NCBI RefSeq assembly: GCF_964063345.1
Contig: NZ_OZ061318.1
Coordinates: forward strand, 4,092,001 to 4,156,000
DNA: 64,000 nt
Direction of reading: 5' to 3'
DNA from: Pseudomonas lini
GTDB taxonomy: Bacteria > Pseudomonadota > Gammaproteobacteria > Pseudomonadales > Pseudomonadaceae
Shown: positions 23,943-32,785 of the stretch, one piece after another
How the letters are laid out: the number at the start of each line of letters is the position of its first letter
Numbering within the stretch: position 1 is the stretch's first letter
Translations under genes and position numbers: made by a program
Notes under the pieces: generated by a model
What the model was told of the DNA's origin: nothing
Database searches by the model: none
The model's input: the letters and a program-made list of their open reading frames with translations, nothing else

Positions 23943-25217
23943 TCACCGTATCGGCACGACGTTGTGATTCCTGGTGTCATTGATGGCCGCTACCGACAGG
24001 TTGCCAGTGGCCGCTTTCTGGATGTGCTCACTCCACCAAGCCATCATCGGACGGCGGCGTTCGATGTAGTCAGCTCGGTTGTAAGCGCTTCGGACTTCGT
24101 CCTTGTCGACATGCGCCAGCGCGACTTCGATTAGCTCCGGATCCCACCCATGCTCGTTCAGGATGGTGCTGGCCATGGAGCGCATGCCGTGGCTGACCAA
24201 GCGGTCCTGGAAGCCCATGCGTTTCAACGCCATGTTGGCGGTCTGGCTATTGGCGTGGGTGCGCGGGTTTCTATCTGCCGGGAACACGTATTCCCTGTGG
24301 CCGCTGTGGGGTTTGAGCGCCTCCAGTAACGCGAGTGCCTGTTCGGTCAGCGGGATGGTGTGCGGACGACGCTTTTTCATACGCTCCGGCGGGATGGTCC
24401 AGATGCGTTTGTCGAAGTCGATGTCTGCCCAGCGGGTGGTGGCCGCTTCGGCAGGACGGGTCATGGTGTGCAGTTGCCATTCGATCAGGCAGCGGGTGAT
24501 CCGCTTGATGCTGGCGTTCGCAATTTCGATCATGAGCTCGGAAAGCTCATCGGGTCGTAGCGCGGCCATGTTCTGTTTTTTGGGCTTCTTGAATACCGCC
24601 CGAATGCCACTGAGGGGGTTAGCGAAAATCAACCCGGAGTTCACCCCGTAGGTCATGATCTCGTTGAGCCGTTGGCTCAGTCGCTTCACTGTCTCGAGAC
24701 TGCCTTTGGCCTCAATCGGGCGAAGCAGTTCTATGACCATCGGTGCGGTAATTTTCGAGAGCGGCGTTGTTTTCAGGTCTGGGAATACGTGCAGCGTGAG
24801 CGATCGCCAAATGTCTTCGGCGTACGCCGGCGTGACGGAGTCCTTCTTCAGCTCGAACCAGGCGGTGGCCACGTTCTCGAATGTATGTTCCGTCTCCGCT
24901 CGTTTGGCTTCGTCCTGTGCATTGCGTTGCACCTTGGGATCAATGCCTTGTGCAAGCAGCTCGCGTGCTTCCACCACTTTCTTCCTGGCGTTCGCTAGCG
25001 AGAGCTCTGGGTATGTGCCCAGCCCCATATTGATACGATTTTTGGTTACCGGCTCGCGGTAGTTGAAGTTCCACAGCATCGAGCCATTGCTCCTGACTCG
25101 GAGCTGAAGGCCGTCACCATCGCTGAGGACGTAATCCTTGTCTTTTGCCTTGACTGCCTTGAGCTGGCGGTCGGAAAGGCGAAGGGCTAGAGCGGGCATG
25201 AGAGCTACCTCTGACAC
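23943..25217 (-). CDS. P4-type integrase (tyrosine recombinase) of the ssrA island
   Basis: A 424-residue integrase. It has the N-terminal DUF4102/arm-binding domain (LSDRQLKAVKAKDKDYVLSD; LGTYPELSLANARKKV) and the C-terminal catalytic domain with arginine in MTRPAEAATTRW, the HGMR box in LVSHGMRSMAST, the following histidine in VALAHVDKDEVRSAY, and the tyrosine region AYNRADYIERR. It is the integrase class that uses tRNA and tmRNA 3' ends. It lies 170 bases from ssrA and is transcribed in the same direction as ssrA, away from it. TTGGAATACC-type repeats upstream are probable arm sites. It should be able to excise the island, provided the divergent left site is still recognised. Confidence 0.9.
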   Translation of the reverse strand: MSEVALMPALALRLSDRQLKAVKAKDKDYVLSDGDGLQLRVRSNGSMLWNFNYREPVTKNRINMGLGTYPELSLANARKKVVEARELLAQGIDPKVQRNAQDEAKRAETEHTFENVATAWFELKKDSVTPAYAEDIWRSLTLHVFPDLKTTPLSKITAPMVIELLRPIEAKGSLETVKRLSQRLNEIMTYGVNSGLIFANPLSGIRAVFKKPKKQNMAALRPDELSELMIEIANASIKRITRCLIEWQLHTMTRPAEAATTRWADIDFDKRIWTIPPERMKKRRPHTIPLTEQALALLEALKPHSGHREYVFPADRNPRTHANSQTANMALKRMGFQDRLVSHGMRSMASTILNEHGWDPELIEVALAHVDKDEVRSAYNRADYIERRRPMMAWWSEHIQKAATGNLSVAAINDTRNHNVVPIR

Positions 25218-25221
25218 CGTT

Positions 25222-25272
25222 TTGGTATTCCAAAAAATAGCACCGGATGGCTTGGAATACCATTTGGAATAC
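25222..25272. repeat. Integrase arm-site-like repeats near ssrA
   Basis: TTGGTATTCC, then TTGGAATACCATTTGGAATA (25253 on). The direct pair matches 7495-7514 at the other island end except for one base. Confidence 0.6.
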
Positions 25273-25349
25273 CCAAACAGCTGGAACTCAAAAAACCTCT
25301 CCAGCGCCCAGTAGCGCTTAAACCCTTGATTTCACTGAATTTCAGGCAC

Positions 25350-25375
25350 AAAAAAAGACGTCCGTGGACGTCTTT
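25350..25375 (-). terminator. Terminator following ssrA (current right junction)
   Basis: AAAGACGTCC-GT-GGACGTCTTT stem; a run of seven A at 25350-25356 gives the U tract on the minus strand. It was probably supplied by the island end. Confidence 0.85.
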
Positions 25376-25386
25376 AGATGATGAAG

Positions 25387-25780
25387 TGGTGGAGCCGGGG
25401 GGATTTGAACCCCCGTCCGCCAGTACTCCGCTGTCGGTACTACATGCGTAGCCGTGTCTATTAAGTTAACCCTCAGCGACCCGACGGGCAGGGTGCTTTG
25501 GGCGAGTTGTGTAAGTTTTAGCCGCTTCGTCCACAACGTACTGCACGGCGATTCTGTTCTATATGACAATCACTTTGGGTTTACAGACATCCCCTGATGA
25601 TTGCTGGACCCGAAGGTACCAGGAGGGAAGGGCTAAGGCTGCTTACGCAGCGAGAGCGTATTCCCCGTAGGTTTCGTCATTGGCAACTATAGAAAGTTGC
25701 AACAGTGGATTTACGAGTTCTGTTACCAACTCGGCATGCACCTAAAGTTTCGCAACCGGCGTCGAATCCTAAACGGCCCC
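25387..25780 (-). ncRNA. ssrA: tmRNA
   Basis: A 394-nucleotide tmRNA. The 5' end GGGGCCGTTTAGGATTCGAC and the 3' end GGCTCCACCA (with the TTCAAAT T loop) form the tRNA-like domain. The tag frame at 25643-25684 encodes ANDETYGEYALAA followed by TAA, the tag type of Pseudomonas. It rescues stalled ribosomes together with SmpB, encoded 10 kb away at 35652-36134. Its 3' end is the island attachment site and remains intact. Confidence 0.97.
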
Positions 25781-25896
25781 GAACCTGCTGTGTGTAACCA
25801 GCAGGCAAGCGCAGTGTACGCCAATGCGCGCGGCGAGTCGACCTTCTGTCCTTACCTGTGCATCGGGACCAGCGTCGGATTGGCTCTGGCCCGGCC

Positions 25897-26172
25897 CTAA
25901 TGGCTATTCATGTGGCTTTGAATGTCCTGAAGCGCCTGCTGCGTCAGGGAGACACACTCTTTGTCATTGTTGGCGGCGTGGGCGGCCTTGGCTTGTTCGG
26001 TTTTGGTGATGACGACGCCTTTGGTGGCAGCGTCCAGCGTGGCTGCGCTGGACAGCTTGCTGTTGACTTCCTGGAGCTTCATTACGCATTGATCGCTATC
26101 GTTTGAGGCGTATGCGGAGGAGGCCAGCATTGTTGCAGCGATGAGCAGTCCAGCCAGGGCGGAACGCTTCAT
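25897..26172 (-). CDS. Small secreted protein, paralogue 1
   Basis: A 91-residue protein. MKRSALAGLLIAATMLASSAYA is a clear signal peptide, cut after AYA, so the mature 69-residue helical protein (SNDSDQCVMKLQEVNSKLSS and so on) is periplasmic; it has two cysteines that could pair. The start ATG at 26172 has AGGAGA upstream. It is paralogous to 26479-26751. Function is unknown. Confidence 0.78.
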   Translation of the reverse strand: MKRSALAGLLIAATMLASSAYASNDSDQCVMKLQEVNSKLSSAATLDAATKGVVITKTEQAKAAHAANNDKECVSLTQQALQDIQSHMNSH

Positions 26173-26478
26173 GGGTATCTCCTGGAACGGGGGTGGGGAT
26201 GGGCCACGCTGATTGGGGCTTAACAAATGGACTGTGATGGCGGGCAAGGGTTCTGTTTTTGCGGGCGTTAGGGTGAAAGATTTTTCCGGGAGGCGGGTGC
26301 GAAAAAGGGACAAGAAACGCCTGATGCCAGTCAGTTAAGACGAAATGCGATCTGTTGCAGCTGCCGAGCTCGCGAGGCTGCGTTCGGCCGCGAAGCAGTC
26401 GTGAGTCTGCCTGATGCTCCGCAAGCTTAGGGTTTACATGGCTCAGAAGGCCAACCCGAAGGTTGGCCTTGTGCTGGA
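26173..26478. other. Gap between the two small secreted-protein genes
   Basis: Holds the terminator of the upstream paralogue (26447-26470) and presumably the promoter of the downstream one. No gene is seen. Confidence 0.6.
26447..26470 (-). terminator. Hairpin after small secreted protein paralogue 2
   Basis: AAGGCCAACC-CGAA-GGTTGGCCTT: a perfect 10-bp stem with a stable CGAA tetraloop, 9 bases after the stop at 26479. Confidence 0.75.
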
Positions 26479-26751
26479 TTACTTCCCGCCTTTGTTCGCG
26501 TTCTTGAGTTGCTGGATAGTTTGTTCGGTCTCGGCTATGCAATCATTAGTCCCTTCCTTGGTGCCTTTTGCCTGATCGGCTTTGGCTTTCGTGACGCTTT
26601 CCATTACCTGATCAGTCATCTCTGGAGGAGTCTGTGCCTTGGCATTTTCGATGGTTTTCAAGTTGACCGCACAGAGGTCTTCGGCGGCAAATGAGGGAGA
26701 CGCCAGCATTGAGGCAGTAACGAACAGACCTAACAGTACAGAGCGTTTCAT
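26479..26751 (-). CDS. Small secreted protein, paralogue 2
   Basis: A 90-residue protein with signal peptide MKRSVLLGLFVTASMLASPS followed by FAAED, and a helical mature part with two cysteines (LCAVNLKTIENAK; NDCIAETEQTIQQLKN). The start ATG at 26751 has AAGGAGATACAC upstream. The shared MKRS...LG...A.MLAS start, length and cysteine spacing show that it is a tandem duplicate of 25897-26172. Function is unknown. Confidence 0.75.
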   Translation of the reverse strand: MKRSVLLGLFVTASMLASPSFAAEDLCAVNLKTIENAKAQTPPEMTDQVMESVTKAKADQAKGTKEGTNDCIAETEQTIQQLKNANKGGK

Positions 26752-26880
26752 GTGTATCTCCTTGAACTGAGGGTCCAGGCATCGCTGGCCATCAGGACGG
26801 GCTGCCAATTTTGGGAAAGGTCCCGCGTTTGCGGGACTTGATCGGTGGACTGCGGCAGTACATCAGGGTTCTATTTTTCT

Positions 26881-29691
26881 TCAGATCACCCTGGCCTTGG
26901 TCACCCGATCCACCAGATAGACCAGCCCGTGATAATCAATTCCACCGTGTTGCGTCAGACCAATCTCACAAGTACGGCTGGTAGAAATCCCTTCGCTGCA
27001 TTGCTGTACCGCGTCCTTGAGCGTGCGTAACGAGTGAGCATTCAATTCTGGGGTGGTGAAGCCCTTGTCACCGGCAAAACCGCAGCAGTGAATGCCTTCC
27101 GGGATGACCACGTTTTTACTGCATTTGCGCGCCAGATCGATCAACGCCTGGCTCTCGCCGAGATGCTGAGTGCTGCACGTCACATGCACCGCGATCGGCG
27201 CTTCCTGGGGGGTGAAATCGAGACGATCCATCAAGTGAGTGCGGATGAAACGCACCGGGTCGTACAGGTCGAGTCGCACATCGCCCAAGTCCTGAACCAG
27301 CCGCAAGGTGCAGGGGCTAGTGTCACAGTAGATTGGATCGAGGCCGCCACGACTGGCGTGCAACAGTGCGCCAATCAGTTCCTGGCGTTTGTGTTCGGCC
27401 TGTTCGGCGTAGCCTTTGGAGGCGAATGGCTGACCGCAGCAGAGGTTGTCCTGATTGTCCGGAAAAACTACCTGGTAACCGGCCTTTTCCAACAGGCCAC
27501 GGGTTTTTTCGTACAGCGACATTTGCTCTTTATCGCCCGCCGCCGGGCCCATCACCCGCGACACGCAGGCCGCCAGGTACACCACCCGAGGCCGCTCGTC
27601 CGACACGGTCGGGCTGAAGCGAATAGCCCTTTCCGGCTGTGGCATGGCGTTGGTCCATTGCGGAACCTGCCCCTTGGACAACCGCGTCAGCGATGCCGAC
27701 AGCTTTGCCAGGCGCGGCGCGCCCAACAACATCCGTGCACCGTTGGCGACGTGCAGGGTGAAGCGCGCGCCTTGCAACGCGGTGGCGAAATGTCCTTCAA
27801 TCCAGTTGGCGGTTTTCGTATGCGTTGCTTGCCGGCCGCGGAGTTTTTTCACCAGCTCACCGGTATTGATTCCTACAGGGCAACGTTGTGCACACAGGCC
27901 GGTGGCGGCGCACGTTTCGATGCCCTGGTACTCGTAGGCTTTTTCCAGTTCGGCGGTGTCTGTCCCAGCGCGTTTCTTCGCTTGAATGTCACGCCAGATC
28001 ACGATGCGTTGGCGTGGGCTCAAGGTCAGGCCTTTCGATGGGCACACCGGTTCGCAAAAACCGCATTCGATGCACTTATCCACAATCTCATCGGCGGCGG
28101 GCAACGGTTTCAGGTGCTTGAGGTGGATCTGCGGATCTTCGCTGAGTACCACGTCCGGGTTGAGAATGCCGTTAGGGTCGAGCAGGCGTTTGAGCTGCCA
28201 CATCAACTGGTAAGCATCGCTGCCCCATTCCAGTTCGACGAAGGGCGCCATGTTGCGACCGGTGCCGTGTTCAGCCTTCAGAGATCCGCCGAATTCAACG
28301 GCCACCAATTGCGCGACGTCGTCCATGAACGCCTGGTAGCGTGCGACTTCTTCCGCGCTGTTGAAGCCTTGGGTGAAGACGAAGTGCAGATTGCCTTCCA
28401 GGGCGTGTCCGAAAAGGATCGCTTCGTCGTAGTGATGTTTGTCGAACAGCTCGATCAAGCGGTTCACGCCGCTGGCCAGTTGTTCCACCGGGAAAGTTAC
28501 GTCTTCAATGATCACCGTGGTGCCGGTTTTGCGCACCGCACCGACGGCAGGGAAGGTGTCCTTGCGGATCGCCCAGAGCCGGGCGTTTTCCACCGGGTCT
28601 TCGGTGAAGTCGACTTGTTTCTCTACCGGGAAACCCGTCAGCGACGCCATGATTTGCGCCAGTTGTTCCTGCAGCAAAGTGGAAGAAGCAGCGCGGGATT
28701 CGATCAGCAGGGCGCAGGCATTGGTCGACAGTTGTTGTACGAAAGCCGGCATGCCGGGCTTGTCCTGCACCGAGCGCAGGCTGCGACGGTCCAGCAATTC
28801 CACCGCCGATACGGGTTGGCTTTTTAGGACGGTCACGGCGTTGCAGCAGGTTTCTACATCCGGGAACACGATCAGCGCCGACGCCTTGTTCGGGTGGTCG
28901 ATCACCGTGTCGTAGGTCACCGCGCTGATGAACCCGAGCGTGCCTTCGGAGCCCACCAGCAAGTGGCTCAAGATATCCACAGGCTCGTCGAAATCCACCA
29001 GGGCATTGAGTGACAGCCCGGTGGTATTTTTCAGACGATACTTGTGGCGAATTTTCGCAGCCAGTTCGGCATTGGCGCGGGTCTCGCGGCCCAACGTCGC
29101 CAGACGCTCCAACAGATCGGCGTGGCTCTCTCGGAAGGCCGCCACACTGGCGGCGTCTTCGGTATCGAGACGGCTGCCATCGGCCAGTACCAGACGAATC
29201 CCGGCCAGCGTGTGATAGGTGTTCTGCGCCGTGCCGCAGCACATGCCGCTGGCATTGTTGGCGACGATGCCGCCGATTTTGCAGGCGTTGATCGACGCCG
29301 GATCCGGACCGATCTTGCGTCCGAACGGTGTCAGCCAGGCGTTGGCCTGGGCACCGATCACGCCCGGTTGCAGGCGGATCTGTGTTCCTTGTCCGCGAAT
29401 CTCACGACCGTTCCAGTTGTCGCCCAGCACGATCAGCACCGAATCGCTGATGGCCTGGCCAGACAGGCTGGTACCGGCGGCGCGGAATGTCACCGGGACT
29501 TTATCCCGTTGCGCCAGTTTGAGCAGCGCCACCACTTCGTCTTCGGACTCGACGCGGATCACCAGTTTCGGAATCAGCCGGTAGAAACTGGCGTCGGTGC
29601 CGAAGGCCAAGGTCGATAGCGGATCGTCGAAACGTCGTGCCTGAGGAATCAGTTGCTGCGCATCTCGCAGGAAAGCTGCCGGTAGACTCAT
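26881..29691 (-). CDS. dld: FAD and Fe-S D-lactate dehydrogenase (D-iLDH)
   Basis: A 936-residue respiratory flavoprotein. The N-terminal FAD_binding_4 domain has VPVTFRAAGTSLSGQAISDS and KIGGIVANNASGMCCG. The middle is a FAD-linked oxidase C domain (FGHALEGNLHFVF, KAEHGTGRNMAPF). The C-terminal part has ferredoxin cysteines (CIECGFCEPVCPS; CAATGLCAQRCPVG) and CCG motifs (NLCCGQPF; GIHCCGFAG). This is the long D-lactate dehydrogenase type that feeds electrons to the quinone pool, as in P. stutzeri and P. putida lld loci. The ATG at 29691 overlaps the lutC stop (ATGA). It is the last gene of the lactate operon. Confidence 0.9.
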   Translation of the reverse strand: MSLPAAFLRDAQQLIPQARRFDDPLSTLAFGTDASFYRLIPKLVIRVESEDEVVALLKLAQRDKVPVTFRAAGTSLSGQAISDSVLIVLGDNWNGREIRGQGTQIRLQPGVIGAQANAWLTPFGRKIGPDPASINACKIGGIVANNASGMCCGTAQNTYHTLAGIRLVLADGSRLDTEDAASVAAFRESHADLLERLATLGRETRANAELAAKIRHKYRLKNTTGLSLNALVDFDEPVDILSHLLVGSEGTLGFISAVTYDTVIDHPNKASALIVFPDVETCCNAVTVLKSQPVSAVELLDRRSLRSVQDKPGMPAFVQQLSTNACALLIESRAASSTLLQEQLAQIMASLTGFPVEKQVDFTEDPVENARLWAIRKDTFPAVGAVRKTGTTVIIEDVTFPVEQLASGVNRLIELFDKHHYDEAILFGHALEGNLHFVFTQGFNSAEEVARYQAFMDDVAQLVAVEFGGSLKAEHGTGRNMAPFVELEWGSDAYQLMWQLKRLLDPNGILNPDVVLSEDPQIHLKHLKPLPAADEIVDKCIECGFCEPVCPSKGLTLSPRQRIVIWRDIQAKKRAGTDTAELEKAYEYQGIETCAATGLCAQRCPVGINTGELVKKLRGRQATHTKTANWIEGHFATALQGARFTLHVANGARMLLGAPRLAKLSASLTRLSKGQVPQWTNAMPQPERAIRFSPTVSDERPRVVYLAACVSRVMGPAAGDKEQMSLYEKTRGLLEKAGYQVVFPDNQDNLCCGQPFASKGYAEQAEHKRQELIGALLHASRGGLDPIYCDTSPCTLRLVQDLGDVRLDLYDPVRFIRTHLMDRLDFTPQEAPIAVHVTCSTQHLGESQALIDLARKCSKNVVIPEGIHCCGFAGDKGFTTPELNAHSLRTLKDAVQQCSEGISTSRTCEIGLTQHGGIDYHGLVYLVDRVTKARVI

Positions 29692-30359
29692 TGGTCCTCC
29701 AGAATCAGAACGACCAGATCTTTGGGGCCATGGGCGCCGTAGGCCAGTACTTGCTCGATGTCGGCAGTCTTCGACGGGCCGGACACCAGCAAGGCGTTGG
29801 TCGGCATGCCTTGGGCCCATTCGAATTCCTGTTGTACCTGATAGAAGTTGTCGCGAATTTCGCTGGCTTTGAGCAGGGCGAAATGCACTGGCGGCACGAG
29901 GCTCATCAGGCGCGGTTCTTCCCGCGTCGGCCAGAGAATCAGACTACCTGTCGCGGCGATTGCGCCGAGGGTGGTGGTGAGGCTGGCCGGGGTGTCGTTG
30001 AACAACTCGGCTTTCCATTCCTCGACCGGACGGTCGTAGGCTTTGAGCGCGGGCAGGCCAGGATTTTTCGCCCAATGCTGAGTGATGCGTTGACCATGAG
30101 GTGTCGTCGGCGCAATCAAAAGGCTCGGCAATTGGCGATCCTGCAGCAGTTGCGCCAGCAATTCTGGCCAGCCTTCTCCGGGCGTCAGATGAATTTCTGT
30201 GTGCACTGCTTCCATCAGTTTGCGCAGTTGTGGGATGCGTTGCTCTGGCGTGTAGGTGTAAGGCTCGGTCACCAATTCGACATCGAAGTTGTCAGGCACC
30301 GGCGTGGTGCCTGTCAGACTGTTGCGCAATTTGGCGAGGATATTTTGCTTGGCGCTCAT
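29688..30359 (-). CDS. lutC: L-lactate utilisation protein LutC (LldG)
   Basis: A 223-residue LUD-domain protein, starting MSAKQNILAKLRNSL and ending with GPKDLVVLILEDQ. LutC is the small subunit of the LutABC L-lactate oxidase, together with the Fe-S proteins encoded upstream. It overlaps lutB at one end and dld at the other. No lldD (FMN L-lactate dehydrogenase) gene is present, so L-lactate oxidation here depends on LutABC. Confidence 0.9.
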   Translation of the reverse strand: MSAKQNILAKLRNSLTGTTPVPDNFDVELVTEPYTYTPEQRIPQLRKLMEAVHTEIHLTPGEGWPELLAQLLQDRQLPSLLIAPTTPHGQRITQHWAKNPGLPALKAYDRPVEEWKAELFNDTPASLTTTLGAIAATGSLILWPTREEPRLMSLVPPVHFALLKASEIRDNFYQVQQEFEWAQGMPTNALLVSGPSKTADIEQVLAYGAHGPKDLVVLILEDQ

Positions 30360-31813
30360 CAGCGGTCTCCCTGTTTGGCCAAATGCTCGCGGGCCATGTC
30401 ATGCAGTGAGCGGGCGGCGGGTTTCGGTGCGCTGTGGTTCTGGGTCCACGGGCCGACGTTGCTCGGTGTCAGCGCTCGCAGGCGAGTGGCGAAAAAGCCG
30501 AACAAACGATAGAGCGTTGGCGAACTGTTGAGCTTCGCCCAGGCATTCCAGATAAACCGTTCTTTGCGTGAGAACTTGCTGCCCTGACCGCGCATCACTT
30601 GATGCGGGCTGTCCGGGGCTTTGACGTTCTCTTCCCGTAGGCGACGCAGCAATGCGGGGATCGGAATTTTTACCGGGCAGACTTCACCGCAAGCGCCGCA
30701 TAACGAAGATGCGCTCGGGTGGTCGGGGACTTTCGCCAGGCCGACCATGTGCGGAGTGATGATTTTTCCGATAGGCCCAGGGTAGACCTCGCCATAGGCA
30801 TGGCCGCCGATTCGGGTGTAGACCGGGCAATGATTCATGCAGGCGCCACAGCGGATACAGTTCAGGGTCTGGCGCAATTCGCTGTCGGCAAACGCCTGGC
30901 TGCGACCGTTATCGAGCAATACCAGGTGCACTTCCTGCGGGCCGTCGAGTTCATGTTCCTTGCGCGGCCCGGAGATCATGTTGACGTAGGTGGTGATCGG
31001 TTGGCCGAGGGCGGAACGGGTCAGCAGCGACAACAGCGGTACAACGTCCCGCAGGTTCTCGACGACTTTCTCGATGCCGGTGACGGCAATGTGTACGGGC
31101 GGCACGGTGGTCGACATGCGCCCGTTGCCTTCGTTTTCCACCAGCAGCAAGGTGCCGGTTTCGGCCACGGCGAAGTTGACGCCGGAGACGCCGATGTCTG
31201 CTTCGAAGAATTTCTGTCGCAAGACTTTGCGACCAATCTGAATGAGTTGGTCAACGTCCTTGGTGTACTCCACGCCAAGTTTGTCGTGGAACAAGGACGC
31301 GACCTGACCGGCATTCTTGTGGATCGCCGGCATAATGATGTGTGAAGGCTTCTCGTGGTCGAGCTGGACGATGAATTCGCCCATGTCCGACTCCAGGCAT
31401 TCAATGCCTTGAGCCGCGAGGACATGGTTCATCTCCATCTCTTCGCTGACCATCGATTTGCCCTTGATCACTTGCCGCGCCTCGTGAGCGCGGATGATCG
31501 ATAAGACGATGCCATTGGCCTCGTCCACCGTTTCCGCCCAGTGCACTGTCACACCGTTGCGGGTCAGGTTCTGTTCAAGCTGCTCGAGCAGGTCGGGCAA
31601 CTTGGATAAAGCACGGGCGCGGACAGCATTGCCCAGTGCTCGCAAATGTTCTCGCTCAAAGGCATCGCTGAAGGACGCTGCCCGTTTGCTCATCAGTGAA
31701 TCCATCGCGCTGCGAAAGTTGTTTCGCAGTTGCGTGTCAGCCAAAGCCTTGTGAGCCCTGGCGCGAAAATCTTCTTCTACGGCCACCGTAGGAATAATCG
31801 TGGAAGTGCTCAT
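30359..31813 (-). CDS. lutB: L-lactate oxidation Fe-S protein LutB (LldF)
   Basis: A 484-residue protein: an N-terminal LUD domain (residues 60-290, with GKSMVSEEMEMN and TGTLLLVENEGNGR) followed by two 4Fe-4S clusters (CIRCGACMNHCPVY and CGACGEVCPVKIP) and a DUF3390-type tail (GQGSKFSRKERFIWNAWAKL). The start is set at MSTSTIIPTV (31813), which overlaps the lutA stop by four bases; the frame extends eight codons further upstream. Confidence 0.92.
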   Translation of the reverse strand: MSTSTIIPTVAVEEDFRARAHKALADTQLRNNFRSAMDSLMSKRAASFSDAFEREHLRALGNAVRARALSKLPDLLEQLEQNLTRNGVTVHWAETVDEANGIVLSIIRAHEARQVIKGKSMVSEEMEMNHVLAAQGIECLESDMGEFIVQLDHEKPSHIIMPAIHKNAGQVASLFHDKLGVEYTKDVDQLIQIGRKVLRQKFFEADIGVSGVNFAVAETGTLLLVENEGNGRMSTTVPPVHIAVTGIEKVVENLRDVVPLLSLLTRSALGQPITTYVNMISGPRKEHELDGPQEVHLVLLDNGRSQAFADSELRQTLNCIRCGACMNHCPVYTRIGGHAYGEVYPGPIGKIITPHMVGLAKVPDHPSASSLCGACGEVCPVKIPIPALLRRLREENVKAPDSPHQVMRGQGSKFSRKERFIWNAWAKLNSSPTLYRLFGFFATRLRALTPSNVGPWTQNHSAPKPAARSLHDMAREHLAKQGDR

Positions 31814-32634
31814 CGGGCACCCCCGGTACGCTGCCACAGGAAACTGGCCAGATGCTGACCGCGCAATGCTTCCTGCTGTTTCTCCAGTGAGCCATTGATG
31901 TTCATCAGGCAGCCGCAGTCGGCACTGAGTACCTTGTGCGCGCCGGATTCCTTCAACGCTCGGGTCTTGTCAGCCACCATCGCGCCGGAAATATCTGGCA
32001 TACGGACGCTGAAAGTCCCACCAAAGCCACAGCATTCACTTTCGTGACTATGGTCGACTCGCTCCACATTGCTTAGCTGCGCCAACAACTCACGGCCGTG
32101 CAGGTGGGTGTTCATTTCACGGCGTGCCGAGCACGACGTGTGCAATGCCACTTTTACCGGTTCGCCACTGTCCTTGAGTTGCACCTTGCAGACAAACAGC
32201 AGAAATTCGGCCAACTCATAAGTCCGTGCCGCGAGGGCCTGGACCTGTTTCAGCGTTTGCGGCTCGTCCTTGAACAAGTCGGCGTAGTGTTCGCGCAACA
32301 TGCCCGCGCAAGACCCCGACGGCACCACCACCGGATAATCACCGGCAAACAGCGCCAGTTGCGAGCGCGCCACGGTCCGGGCTTGTTCGGTGTAACCCGA
32401 GGTGTAGGCCGGTTGCCCGCAGCAGCTTTGCCCTTGCGGGTATTCGACACGAATGCCTTCGCGTTCCAGCAGATGAATCGCGTCCATCCCGGCTTCCGGG
32501 TAAAACAGATCCACCACGCAAGTCCCGAACAGGTAGACCCGTGACGGTTTTTCGCTGGGGTATTGCCGAGGCTCGGGCAGTGGCGGGGCGACGCGGGTCG
32601 CGTTCGGCACGGCGTTGTAAAAAAGCTCGCTCAT
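31810..32634 (-). CDS. lutA: L-lactate oxidation Fe-S protein LutA (LldE)
   Basis: A 274-residue protein with duplicated CCG domains (GQSCCGQPAYTSGY; ESECCGFGGTFSV) that hold Fe-S clusters, the LutA/GlpC-type architecture. An unusual 30-residue N-terminal extension (MSELFYNAVPNATRVAPPLP) precedes the typical VYLFGTCVVDLFYP start. It is the first of the four overlapping genes lutA-lutB-lutC-dld; lldP lies upstream on the same strand. Confidence 0.9.
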   Translation of the reverse strand: MSELFYNAVPNATRVAPPLPEPRQYPSEKPSRVYLFGTCVVDLFYPEAGMDAIHLLEREGIRVEYPQGQSCCGQPAYTSGYTEQARTVARSQLALFAGDYPVVVPSGSCAGMLREHYADLFKDEPQTLKQVQALAARTYELAEFLLFVCKVQLKDSGEPVKVALHTSCSARREMNTHLHGRELLAQLSNVERVDHSHESECCGFGGTFSVRMPDISGAMVADKTRALKESGAHKVLSADCGCLMNINGSLEKQQEALRGQHLASFLWQRTGGAR

Positions 32635-32727
32635 CAGGCGTGTCTCCGGGTGGTCCCGGTTATCCGTCCGCTGAGGCTGCTGAATATAGAGAGGGAAGCT
32701 TTCAGCAGCCTTGCAGACCCGGTTGTG

Positions 32728-32767
32728 AATAGCTGACGCCGGGGGCGTAACCCGGCGTCGGTTTTTT
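32728..32767 (+). terminator. Hairpin between lldP and lutA with U tract on the plus strand
   Basis: GACGCCGG-GGGCGTAAC-CCGGCGTC followed by GGTTTTTT. The U tract is on the plus strand, while the neighbouring genes lie on the minus strand, so it would stop antisense transcripts. On the minus strand it is a stem only, which could limit transcription from lldP into lutA or stabilise processed ends. Confidence 0.5.
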
Positions 32768-32785
32768 CCGTGTCGCGTGTAGTTC

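Larger units (their letters stand above)
7420..25412. mobile_element. Genomic island of about 18 kb integrated at ssrA
   Basis: A P4-type integrase gene abuts ssrA. The far end carries an ssrA-3'-like sequence and both ends carry the same TTGGAATACC pairs. The contents are non-core: a five-gene modification/nuclease/helicase block, qatABC, and a recombinase/YfjI core module. No conjugation genes are present, so it is not self-transmissible as seen. ssrA is a well-known target of this integrase type. Confidence 0.8.

Noticed and set aside
7420..25412. Prophage
   Set aside because: No capsid, terminase, portal, tail, holin or lysis genes; the content is that of a defence-carrying island.
27034..28827. 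597-codon plus-strand open frame opposite dld
   Set aside because: It is antisense to a clear FAD/Fe-S dehydrogenase with all motifs; long opposite frames are common in G+C-rich genes.
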